Source of the DNA: GCA-2770975 sp050248915
GTDB taxonomy: Bacteria > Cyanobacteriota > Sericytochromatia > UBA7694
Reading direction: 5' to 3'
Length of the DNA stretch: 14,007 bases
Assembly: GCA_050248915.1 (NCBI GenBank)
Contig: JBFWRL010000150.1
Location: 1 to 14,007, forward strand
Shown: piece by piece, positions 1 to 6,913 of the stretch
How the letters are laid out: every line of letters starts with the position of its first letter
How positions within the stretch are numbered: position 1 is the stretch's first letter
Notes under the pieces: model-generated
Told to the model about the DNA's origin: nothing
Databases searched by the model: none
Seen by the model: only the letters and a program-made list of their open reading frames with translations
Translations under genes and position numbers: made by a program

Positions 1-138
1 TGTTTCAGTCTCTCCAGATTTGGGTATAGTGGTGCTAATCCTTTAAAACAAGGGGTGTGAATGGGCAAAGAGAGTCCAGTCACAGCAAAATCGGTTCAGA
101 TTCCGCTACAATAGAAGAAATCCTGTTGGCTGTGAAGC
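1..138. other. Left-edge intergenic or leader region
   Basis: This stretch precedes the kinase gene and I see no supportable gene in it. One frame on the plus strand is open from base 1 to a TGA at 58-60 (19 codons). It could be the tail of an upstream gene, but nothing in its sequence is recognisable. The only regulatory hint is a -10-like TACAAT at 107-112, listed separately. Confidence 0.4.
107..112 (+). promoter_or_regulatory. Possible -10 element for the kinase operon
   Basis: TACAAT matches the sigma70 -10 consensus at 5 of 6 positions and would start transcription about 20 bp before the kinase ATG. No convincing -35 hexamer lies 16-18 bp upstream (the bases there are A-rich, around GCAAAA). 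The call is therefore weak, and an activator-dependent promoter or a promoter outside the window is equally possible. Confidence 0.3.
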
Positions 139-1377
139 ATGAGTGAAAACAAAGACAACGCACAACGCAAATATTGCCTGAACTGTTTTGCCATTATCGA
201 AGGGCAATTGTCTGATTGCAGCCATTGTCACTATCCCCAGCCCCAAAGTTATGACCTGCGCTATTTGCGCCCCCAATTTCGGCTCTATCGCCAGTATTAT
301 ATTGGCCGAATTTTGGGCTGTGGTGGGTTTGGCGTGACCTATTTGGCCTATGATCGCAATTTGGGCACCAAAGTGGCGATCAAAGAGTATTTCCCCACCT
401 CCTGTGCCAGCCGGGCTGCAGACGGGATTACCGTGGTGCCTGCTGCCGGGCAAGAAGGTGAGATTTTTCGGGTCGGCAAAGAGAAGTTTATTGCTGAGGC
501 CCGGCTTTTGGCCTCTTTGCGCAATCACCATATCATCACCATTCGCCATTTTTTCGAAGACTGCAATACGGCCTATTTTGTGATGGAGTATTTGGAAGGC
601 CAAACCCTGGATGCCTATTTAGAGCAAAAAGGTGGCAAATTGCCTGCGCCCGAAGTTCGCAAATTGCTTTTCCCCATGCTCGAAGCCCTCGATGAGGTCC
701 ATGATCGCAATACCTTTCACCGCGATATTAAACCCGAAAATATTTATATGACCCGAAAAGGACAGCCGATTCTCTTGGATTTTGGCGCGGCACGCCAACA
801 GATCTCGGGCAGTACAGAGTCGATGCTCTTTTTGACCGAGGGCTTTGCGCCTTTGGAGCAATATGCCAGCAATGGCATTCAAGGCCCCTGGACAGATATC
901 TATGCCCTGGCGGCGACCTATTACAAAGCGGTGACAGGGATGACCCCGCCCACCCCCCAAGAAAGACAGCAACAGGATCTGCTTTATCCCCCTTCGCGGT
1001 ATGGGATTCAGATTGCCCCCGAAGAAGAGCGCTGGCTGATGAAAGGCCTGGAGATCAAGTGGAGCAACCGCCCTGAGAGCATTACCGAATGGCGCATGAT
1101 GCTCGAAGGCCGCCCCGAAGACGAAGAGTACCGCAAACGCAAAGAGCAAGAAGAGACCTTTATCAAAATTGCCATTTTGCCCAAATTGGCCGACAAGCTG
1201 CTGACCCCAGCCGAAGAACAAGAGGTCTTTCAGGCTGCAGGGTATATGAATATCAACGGCGACCGGGTGCGCTTTTTGATCGACAAGGTGCTCGAAAAGA
1301 CGGGATCACGTCGGGGCGACCCGATTGCGGATAAATTTGTCGAAGGTTGGCTGAAAAACCTCTACGCCGATGGTTAA
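139..1377 (+). CDS. Ser/Thr protein kinase with N-terminal zinc ribbon
   Basis: This is a 412-residue eukaryotic-like (Hanks-type) Ser/Thr protein kinase, which transfers the ATP gamma-phosphate to protein Ser/Thr. Residues 13-30 form a zinc ribbon (C13xxC16, C27xxC30). The kinase domain follows from about residue 53: glycine loop GCGGFG at 60-65, ATP-binding Lys82 in VAIKEYFP, helix-C Glu120, catalytic loop H194-R195-D196 with Asn201, and D214-F215-G216. All catalytic residues are present, so it should be active. Residues from about 323 to the end are a charged, helical tail of unknown role. There is no signal peptide or membrane helix, so it is cytosolic; most PASTA-type bacterial kinases are membrane anchored. 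The ATG at 139 is the first in frame and has only a weak Shine-Dalgarno (GAAG). The next gene encodes a membrane protein that could be its partner or substrate, which is inference. Confidence 0.93.
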   Translation: MSENKDNAQRKYCLNCFAIIEGQLSDCSHCHYPQPQSYDLRYLRPQFRLYRQYYIGRILGCGGFGVTYLAYDRNLGTKVAIKEYFPTSCASRAADGITVVPAAGQEGEIFRVGKEKFIAEARLLASLRNHHIITIRHFFEDCNTAYFVMEYLEGQTLDAYLEQKGGKLPAPEVRKLLFPMLEALDEVHDRNTFHRDIKPENIYMTRKGQPILLDFGAARQQISGSTESMLFLTEGFAPLEQYASNGIQGPWTDIYALAATYYKAVTGMTPPTPQERQQQDLLYPPSRYGIQIAPEEERWLMKGLEIKWSNRPESITEWRMMLEGRPEDEEYRKRKEQEETFIKIAILPKLADKLLTPAEEQEVFQAAGYMNINGDRVRFLIDKVLEKTGSRRGDPIADKFVEGWLKNLYADG

Positions 1378-1395
1378 ACTCAGGCCGCTCTGAGC

Positions 1396-1401
1396 TATAA
1401 T
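1396..1401 (+). promoter_or_regulatory. Possible internal -10 element before the membrane-protein gene
   Basis: A perfect TATAAT lies in the 56 bp gap between the kinase gene and the next gene, 32 bp before the chosen ATG. The best -35 partner is a poor TTAAAC at 1374-1379 with a 16 bp spacer. This could be a secondary promoter that lets the downstream genes be expressed without the kinase. A 5 bp inverted repeat (CTCAG/CTGAG, 1379-1394) sits between the two hexamers. Confidence 0.35.
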
Positions 1402-1433
1402 AAACCCATCCCTTGCTGAGAGAGTGTGAGAGT

Positions 1434-3149
1434 ATGGCGACCCCTGTTTCTACACCCGAAACCCGCGTCAACCCCCTTGGTGAATCCCGGCTCTATTTGC
1501 GCACAGAACAAATTCCGACTTTTTTTGAGGCCTTTGGCGGGTATTGTGAGACCATCAAAGCCAAGGCCCGGCGCAATTTTTGGATTACCATGGGCATTTA
1601 TCTCTTCTTCTCTTTTTTAAGCTTGTCTTTTTTGATGGACGAGTTTGACCTCGGAGACGATGAAGAGGGCGGGATCATCATCATGGCTTTTATTGCCCTG
1701 GCGATTGTCTTGGTGGTGATGATTGTGATGTATAAACGTCGCCAGAAAAAACATGGTCTGTTACATGCTCGCCAACAGCTCTTGGGCCGTTTTTTTGGCT
1801 TGATTCAAGCCGATTTACACCCCGAATCTGGACTCAAAGGGATTTTGGACCACGGCAAACACAGTGCCAATCATGTCTACAAAGAAAAGACCAGTCCGTA
1901 TTCGGGGGCCAAAAAGAAATATTATAAATTTCCTTGGGCACGCTTAAAATTCACCTTGGTCGATGGCACTTCTCTGCGTTTGGAATGTCTCGATAAGATC
2001 AAAGAAAAAGGCGGGGCTGTTGTGCGTTTTGAAGAAATTCAAAAAGCCAAACTCCAGCCCAATGGCCTCTTGTATCAAAGTGAAAAAACCTTGATTTCGG
2101 TACGCCAGAGCTTGAGCTTGAGTGAGCAGGACCTGCGCGACAATGCCGAGGCCTGTGGCGAAAAAATGCTGGAAAGTTTGAAGAACAGTCTGCGCCAATG
2201 GGGCCCCAAAAAAGATCTTGCTTTGCCCCGCACTGCAGCGTCGGCGGTTGAGCCCCCAGAGCAGCAACCCCCTTCTCTTGCTGAGAGCCCCCCTGTTTCT
2301 GGGCGCACTCCTTCTTCGACCCGTTTGCTTGCCTATCTCAACCAGAGTGAATTGCCGGGATTGAATTATACCCGGCTGGCCAAAGGGGGCTTTCGGGTTA
2401 AATACACGCCGCCGGAGGGTCAGGTTCAACATCTGACTTTGAGTCTGACCGAAGAGGGGGACCTCACCTATTTGCGGCTTTATTTGCCTGTGATTTTGCC
2501 CCAGGCCAAACCCGAAGAGTTGCTGCGGGCCAATCCGGCTTTGGCTTATGGCCGTTTTGCGGCTTTGCAACAGGGTGAAGCCCAAAAGACCGAGCTGTTT
2601 TTGACCAAAACCTTGCTCTACACCACGCTGGATCAAGCTGAACTCGACACCGCTTTACACGGTTTGGCCTCCCAGGGCAGCCAATTGGCTGAAGCCGGAG
2701 CCCTGCCTGTCAAAACCAAAGCATATAAAGGTGTGCGCCAGGAGGGCTGGGAGCAATTTTTACTGCAAGAAGCGCTGCAAGGCGTGGCGGTTGATCTGAG
2801 CGCGCAAGCGAAAAAGTTCAGATTGCAATTGCCGATAACGGCTGAGCGCAAACAAACTGTGCATGTGCGCTTTGACCGCCAAGATCTTGCGGGCCACCCC
2901 ATGATCAGCATTCAGTCTTTTTGTGGGGCACAGAGCCCAGAATTGTATCAACTCTGTCTCGAAGAGAATGGCAAAATGGCTTACGGGGCGATTGGGCTGG
3001 CCAAATTGGGTGAGCAGGAGATGTTTGTGGTGGGAGACAATCAATTGGCTGAAACGGCAGACCCTGCTGAGTTGCGGGCCGCAATATTGCAAATCGCCCA
3101 AAAAGCCGACAACCTCGAAGCCCTGCTGACTGGCGCAGACCAGTATTAG
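1434..3149 (+). CDS. Two-helix membrane protein with duplicated C-terminal domain, unknown function
   Basis: I do not recognise this 571-residue protein. It begins with about 47 soluble residues, then two membrane helices (about 48-67 and 80-99) joined by a short, very acidic loop. Positive residues flank the outer ends (KARR before the first helix, KRRQKK after the second), so both termini should be cytoplasmic. Residues 100-265 are a soluble region. About 268-296 is a Pro/Ser-rich linker, and 298-422 and about 440-570 are two related alpha/beta domains. Both copies carry a Phe-Arg strand (F320, F462), an Ala-Tyr-Gly motif 51-54 residues later (A371, A516), and a final helix starting with an Asp-x-Ala-Glu-Leu pattern. 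The fold resembles type III secretion chaperone/YbjN-like domains, but that is a guess. I chose the ATG at 1434 over an in-frame TTG at 1413 because it is better spaced from the TATAAT. It lies between a kinase and a radical SAM gene, probably in one operon. Confidence 0.8.
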   Translation: MATPVSTPETRVNPLGESRLYLRTEQIPTFFEAFGGYCETIKAKARRNFWITMGIYLFFSFLSLSFLMDEFDLGDDEEGGIIIMAFIALAIVLVVMIVMYKRRQKKHGLLHARQQLLGRFFGLIQADLHPESGLKGILDHGKHSANHVYKEKTSPYSGAKKKYYKFPWARLKFTLVDGTSLRLECLDKIKEKGGAVVRFEEIQKAKLQPNGLLYQSEKTLISVRQSLSLSEQDLRDNAEACGEKMLESLKNSLRQWGPKKDLALPRTAASAVEPPEQQPPSLAESPPVSGRTPSSTRLLAYLNQSELPGLNYTRLAKGGFRVKYTPPEGQVQHLTLSLTEEGDLTYLRLYLPVILPQAKPEELLRANPALAYGRFAALQQGEAQKTELFLTKTLLYTTLDQAELDTALHGLASQGSQLAEAGALPVKTKAYKGVRQEGWEQFLLQEALQGVAVDLSAQAKKFRLQLPITAERKQTVHVRFDRQDLAGHPMISIQSFCGAQSPELYQLCLEENGKMAYGAIGLAKLGEQEMFVVGDNQLAETADPAELRAAILQIAQKADNLEALLTGADQY

Positions 3150-3164
3150 ACAGAGCCAACAAAG

Positions 3165-4262
3165 ATGTACAAACTGGATCAGTACCTGGGGGCCGCCCCC
3201 AAAAAACTCAAACGCCTTTTGCAGGCAGAGGTTCAACCGCGCCCGCTGAGTGTGAAAATCAAGCTGACTTGGCAATGCAATTTAAAATGTATTATGTGTT
3301 CAAAATGGCGCGTTGAAGGCAAAAAACCACCCAGACCCAGTTATTTTCAAACCTGGGAAGATTTAGAGCTGGTCTTGGACGACCTCGTCTTTCTCAAAGC
3401 CAAAAAAGTGCATTTCTCTGGCGGTGAACCCCTGATGTTTCCCTGGCTGGAGCAGGGGATTCGCTATTTAACGGAGCGGGGTCTGCATGTGAGCTTGGTC
3501 AGCAACGGCACCCTTTGGAGTCGCCGCAAGGCCCAGACGCTGGTGGATGCCGGTCTCAGCCAAATTACCTTTTCCCTGGACAGCCCTTTGCCTGAGACCT
3601 ATCGCCGCATTCGGGGCCAAGACAGCTGGGAGCGCGTGGTTCAAGGCATTGCCAATACCCGCGCGGCGATCGATAAATCTGGGCGGATTGTGTTGCTCAA
3701 GGCCAATACGGTTCTGACCCACGAAAACTTTCAAGAGATGTTACACTGGCCCGAATTGGCCCGAGAGCTGGGGATTGACCGAATCCGCTTTTTGCCAGTA
3801 GATGATTTGCATCTGGAATCAGGCCAGCGCTTGCGCCTCAACCGAGCCGAAATCGAATCATATAATCGCGAAATTGCGCCAATCGTGGCAGAAAAATCCC
3901 TGAAATGGGGCCTGATTCAATCTGTGGCAGAAGCCTATCCCTTTGGACGCACAGATGCAGAGATCGCTGAAGCTGAGCTGGGCCATTATGCTTTGGGCTA
4001 TTATCAGCAAAACCGCTGTTTTGCCCCCTGGCTACACAGCTTGATTGCTGCGGATGGTTTGGTCTATGGCTGTTGTATGCTCAAAGGTGAAAAAGCACCT
4101 TTGGATCGCTTGGCACCGGGGGTGTCTTTTCAATCGATCTGGCTGGGTGAGCCTTACAGCCGCTTTCGGGCAGAAATGCTGCTTAATCGGCCAGAAATCT
4201 GTGCCCATTGTGACGATTTTCTGGGTGAAAACCGCTATTTGAATCAGTTATTACAAATCTAA
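3165..4262 (+). CDS. Radical SAM protein with SPASM/twitch-like C-terminus
   Basis: This is a 365-residue radical SAM enzyme, expected to cleave S-adenosylmethionine at a [4Fe-4S] cluster to start radical chemistry. The cluster motif is C38xxxC42xxC45 (CNLKCIMC), followed by the SAM-binding SGGEP at 85-89. A second cysteine set (C285, C303, C304, C346, C349, with C346xxC349 near the end) marks a SPASM or twitch auxiliary-cluster domain. Relatives with this layout, such as MoaA, PqqE, anaerobic sulfatase maturases and RiPP maturases, act on peptides, proteins or nucleotides; the substrate here cannot be read from sequence. It starts 15 bp after the preceding stop, so it is probably cotranscribed with the kinase and membrane-protein genes. 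I found no small precursor-peptide gene within about 100 bp on either side. Confidence 0.88.
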   Translation: MYKLDQYLGAAPKKLKRLLQAEVQPRPLSVKIKLTWQCNLKCIMCSKWRVEGKKPPRPSYFQTWEDLELVLDDLVFLKAKKVHFSGGEPLMFPWLEQGIRYLTERGLHVSLVSNGTLWSRRKAQTLVDAGLSQITFSLDSPLPETYRRIRGQDSWERVVQGIANTRAAIDKSGRIVLLKANTVLTHENFQEMLHWPELARELGIDRIRFLPVDDLHLESGQRLRLNRAEIESYNREIAPIVAEKSLKWGLIQSVAEAYPFGRTDAEIAEAELGHYALGYYQQNRCFAPWLHSLIAADGLVYGCCMLKGEKAPLDRLAPGVSFQSIWLGEPYSRFRAEMLLNRPEICAHCDDFLGENRYLNQLLQI

Positions 4263-4268
4263 GCCAGA

Positions 4269-4297
4269 TTTACAAGCTTCAAAAAATCAGCTAAGCT
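4269..4297 (+). promoter_or_regulatory. Candidate promoter for the pentein-like gene
   Basis: A -35-like TTTACA (4269-4274, 5 of 6 matches) is separated by 17 bp from TAAGCT (4292-4297, 3 of 6 matches, including the key TA and final T). Transcription would begin near 4304, just before a run of ten A residues (4310-4319). This would allow separate expression of the 796-residue protein from the three genes before it. The -10 is poor, so confidence is low. Confidence 0.3.
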
Positions 4298-4330
4298 AAA
4301 ACAATCAGGAAAAAAAAAACCGAATAGGCA

Positions 4331-6721
4331 ATGATGGGAAATATCAGAGGGCAATTTAGGTCTGTGGATTTTTCAACCATGCAGGCCTTGCGTCAAGCGG
4401 CAGATAGTGGCTCTAAGATAGAGGCCCATGAAGTAGCCACCATTGAAAAAGCGGCCGCCCTCGACGGCAAAATAACCGAGGGTGAGAAAGGGCTGATCAA
4501 GGCCCTGCGAGAAGCCACCCTTGATGGTAAAGATATTTGCAATTTCAGTTTGACTGGATTTGCCACTGGTAAGTCGTCTTTGAGCTTTGATCTCGATATT
4601 GAAGACAATCTGGGCCAGGTAACCGTTGAGTCCCCCCTTGTAAACCCCCATCGACAAAAAGAGTTGGACCTGATTTTAAACCGTTTAGCCAAGCCAGAAC
4701 AGGTCTTGGCCCTGTCCGAAGCCATGGGAAATAAACCGCCAAAAGCCTCAGAAGTTTTTACTCAGCGCTTTTTGTCCCTTAAACCAGAAGAGCAGAAAGT
4801 GGCGATGCATATAACCACTTTGCTGATGAAAAAACCAGAACCGACAGATCTTCGCGAACAATTGCGGGCACTGATGGCGACGCTGCCAGACCCTTCTCCC
4901 CCCCTGCGGCATGGAGAGGCAGTGGGACGCACCTTAAATGCCCTGGGCTTGTTTTTACCCAATCTCAAACCAGACTCAGTGGCCAGCGAAGACGCCAGTT
5001 CACGCATTCGGAATGTCTATATGAGTTTTAACTCCCAAGCCCCTGCCAATGATCCCCAAAATGATTTTGTGCACAGTAAGATTCTTTTGGCGCGCAAAGA
5101 AAATTTCAAAATTGTTTTGCAGGTCTCCACGAATGAGGATATAACTGTCGCGAAGCAGAAATTAATGAAAGTTACCGGAATCTCTGATCCGGCTGAATTT
5201 GACAAAATTGTCTCTTTTAAACAAACCGAAAGAGCCGGCTATAATTGGGGCGAAGACGGTAAAGTTTTGCTGAATGACAATCGCACCATGTTGGTTTTTC
5301 CCAATGGACCTGAGGTAAAACCCAGCATCAGTGCGTTTAAAGACTTTGTACAGGCTGACCTGGGGTTAAAACCGGGCGATCCTGGTTATACGGCTGTTGG
5401 CCACCATGGGATTGACCTCACAAGATCTGAAATTCAGGGCAATGTGCAAGGCATAGAAATCGACAATGATGTTCAAAGCACAACTCCTGAGGCCTCAACA
5501 GAACAGGTACCCCCCAAATTAGATACTGGGCGTCAGTTAGCTGCATCCGCTGCGATGAATGTACGTGAAACCCTCACCTATAATGAGGGTGGTAATATGG
5601 TTGCTGGTACTTTACCCAATGGTCAACCCTATGCTGTGATTGGGCGTGATGGAGTGATCATCTCAACTTTTTTAATTGATAGCAAAGAACGCGCGAATCC
5701 CGGCAGTGTGCCTGAGTTTGCTGCTGATCAAATAGCCAGACGCCGAGAAGCACTGGGGTTAAATCAAAGCGTTTTGTCTCCAACTCAACAAGTAGAATTG
5801 GAGCAAACCCTCAAACGATTGCAAAATGCCCAACCGAAAGACAGGCAAAATAAGCCCTTAACCCTCGAAGATGCCAAAGATTTTCTTGCCAAAATGGATA
5901 TCTGCAAAGATATTTTTGCCAAAGAAACAGGTGTCCCGCGTAAAAATTTGGCTTTTGTTTCTCAGCCAGGGTTTCATGTCGACATGCATATGCGGCCTCT
6001 TCAACCGGGGCAGATTCTTTTAAACGATTTTGATAAAACCATTGAATTATTGGAAAATGCAAAAAAATCTGTTCAACCTGACTCTGTGGAAGCCAAAGAA
6101 ATAGACGCCATGTTGACCCATACCCGTGCCCGCAAAGTTCAAATGCAACCGATTGTTGACGAAATTGCGAGTCAACTTAAAGACGCAGGTTTAGAAGTGG
6201 TTCGGGCACCCGGCGTAATGGACGGGCGAACGGACCAAGCTTTGGTTGATAAAGAGAGTGGAATAGGTAAAATATTGGGTTTGGATGCAAATCGCACATT
6301 TGATGTGGATAGTTTTAAAGCTGCTTACAGGCCCATGATCAAAGAGAAAATCATTGACTATTTTAAGGAACATAATTTAACTTTGACTGAAGAGGAGCTT
6401 CAAGCAGAGATTGAGCGGGCGACAGAGTCTGCTGTGAAGACGCTTTTTACTCGCCAAGTTAATTTTATGAATGCAGTTCCCGGTAGTACCTCAGGCAGTA
6501 ATACACAGTTTTATGCCACGAATGCGACCTCCATTGCACCTCTGCGGGAACAATTTGAAGCTTTTATGCGCTCACAAGGCATAGAGCGGGTTGAGTGGAT
6601 GGCTTCCAGTGGTGGAGATGGCGTCGGCCGCAGTGCTGCAGAGATATCTCTTTCTATGGGCGGGGGTCTGGACTGTCGTGAAGTTCATGCCCAAGTTCAG
6701 ACCAGCACTCAATTTGCCTAA
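4331..6721 (+). CDS. Putative guanidino-modifying (pentein-fold, deiminase-like) protein with N-terminal repeats
   Basis: This 796-residue protein has no signal peptide or membrane helix. The second half carries the hallmarks of the guanidino-modifying enzyme superfamily (agmatine deiminase, peptidyl-arginine deiminase). These are W306-x-x-D309, compared with WxRD in agmatine deiminases; E419-G420-G421-N422, compared with the GG/GN substrate loop; H549-V550-D551 followed by R555 and a Pro-Gly-x-Ile-Leu-Leu strand, compared with GHVDxxxR; an N731-containing strand; and G777-G778-G779-L780-D781-C782, compared with the GGGxxC nucleophile motif. Such enzymes hydrolyse or transfer a guanidino group through a covalent cysteine intermediate. 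Spacing is longer than usual (127 residues from GGN to HVD, 231 from HVD to Cys), so helical insertions are present. The HVD and GGGLDC assignments are strong, while the first Asp is tentative. Residues 17-72 contain two or three degenerate helix-loop-helix units (S/DGKI followed by Glu). ATGs occur at 4331 and 4334 with only a weak upstream ribosome site. Its codons look more AT-rich than its neighbours'. Confidence 0.68.
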   Translation: MMGNIRGQFRSVDFSTMQALRQAADSGSKIEAHEVATIEKAAALDGKITEGEKGLIKALREATLDGKDICNFSLTGFATGKSSLSFDLDIEDNLGQVTVESPLVNPHRQKELDLILNRLAKPEQVLALSEAMGNKPPKASEVFTQRFLSLKPEEQKVAMHITTLLMKKPEPTDLREQLRALMATLPDPSPPLRHGEAVGRTLNALGLFLPNLKPDSVASEDASSRIRNVYMSFNSQAPANDPQNDFVHSKILLARKENFKIVLQVSTNEDITVAKQKLMKVTGISDPAEFDKIVSFKQTERAGYNWGEDGKVLLNDNRTMLVFPNGPEVKPSISAFKDFVQADLGLKPGDPGYTAVGHHGIDLTRSEIQGNVQGIEIDNDVQSTTPEASTEQVPPKLDTGRQLAASAAMNVRETLTYNEGGNMVAGTLPNGQPYAVIGRDGVIISTFLIDSKERANPGSVPEFAADQIARRREALGLNQSVLSPTQQVELEQTLKRLQNAQPKDRQNKPLTLEDAKDFLAKMDICKDIFAKETGVPRKNLAFVSQPGFHVDMHMRPLQPGQILLNDFDKTIELLENAKKSVQPDSVEAKEIDAMLTHTRARKVQMQPIVDEIASQLKDAGLEVVRAPGVMDGRTDQALVDKESGIGKILGLDANRTFDVDSFKAAYRPMIKEKIIDYFKEHNLTLTEEELQAEIERATESAVKTLFTRQVNFMNAVPGSTSGSNTQFYATNATSIAPLREQFEAFMRSQGIERVEWMASSGGDGVGRSAAEISLSMGGGLDCREVHAQVQTSTQFA

Positions 6722-6741
6722 ACTCTGCTTGCCCCTGCTCT

Positions 6742-6761
6742 GTTTTTTGGCAACAAAAAAC
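6742..6761. repeat. T/A-rich inverted repeat with GCAA loop
   Basis: GTTTTTTG (6742-6749) pairs with CAAAAAAC (6754-6761) around a four-base GCAA loop, which in plus-strand RNA is a GNRA-type tetraloop. It lies 21 bp after the pentein-like gene stop and shares its A-run with the minus-strand terminator. Its stability is low because the stem is mostly A-U. It may protect the 3' end of the plus-strand message or be incidental. Confidence 0.35.
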
Positions 6762-6777
6762 GCCCCAGGGAGGGGCG
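6755..6777 (-). terminator. Intrinsic terminator of the minus-strand operon
   Basis: Read on the minus strand, CGCCCC pairs with GGGGCG (6772-6777 with 6761-6766) around a five-base loop, followed directly by six T residues (6760-6755). This is a textbook rho-independent terminator, 136 bp beyond the glycosyltransferase stop codon. On the plus strand the hairpin is not followed by T residues, so it should not terminate the pentein-like gene efficiently. Confidence 0.85.
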
Positions 6778-6913
6778 CCAGCTAGAGTTTTGATGGGCTA
6801 ACCAGTGGACTTTTTGAATGAATCCAGAAATAACTGGTCTATGTATAAAGTAACATATGTGTTTTAAGAAATGATGACGGTGTTTTAACTTTAAAATTGA
6901 ATTTCAAACAATT

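Larger units (their letters stand above)
6722..6913. other. Convergent intergenic region, 192 bp
   Basis: This is the gap between the ends of the pentein-like gene (plus) and the glycosyltransferase gene (minus). It holds the minus-strand terminator at 6755-6777, an overlapping T/A hairpin at 6742-6761, and an AT-rich stretch. That stretch ends in an 8 bp inverted repeat (TAAAATTG 6892-6899, CAATTTTA 6909-6916) that includes the glycosyltransferase stop codon. The longest open frames are about 11 codons, and I see no gene. Confidence 0.7.

Noticed and set aside
1..60. Open frame from base 1 to TGA at 58-60 as the end of an upstream gene
   Set aside because: Nineteen codons are too few to judge, and the other frames close soon as well. 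It is noted only as a possibility.
619..1221. A 200-codon minus-strand open frame opposite the kinase gene
   Set aside because: It is antisense to the kinase catalytic motifs and has no domain of its own.
1379..1394. Hairpin CTCAG/CTGAG after the kinase gene as a terminator
   Set aside because: The stem is only 5 bp and is followed by CTATAATAAA rather than a T-run, so it is not an intrinsic terminator.
1413..1433. TTG at 1413 as the start of the membrane-protein gene
   Set aside because: It adds only seven residues, has no ribosome site and lies within about 5 bp of the predicted transcript start; the ATG at 1434 is preferred.
1944..2636. A 230-codon minus-strand open frame opposite the membrane-protein gene
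   Set aside because: It has biased Gln/Arg/Phe composition and no motif, and lies fully inside a gene whose duplicated domains show the plus frame is coding.
3663..3673. GCGATCG-like words as cyanobacterial HIP1 repeats
   Set aside because: Only occasional partial matches are seen, with no enrichment of the full octamer GCGATCGC, so this is not evidence for a cyanobacterium.
4310..4319. Run of ten A residues before the pentein-like gene as a phase-variation tract
   Set aside because: It lies in the leader, outside the coding frame and not between promoter elements, so slippage would have little predictable effect. It is too short and isolated to claim a switch.
6722..6913. Small gene or RiPP precursor in the convergent gap
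   Set aside because: The longest open frames are about 11 codons (such as the one near 6817) and lack a ribosome site or a leader-like sequence.
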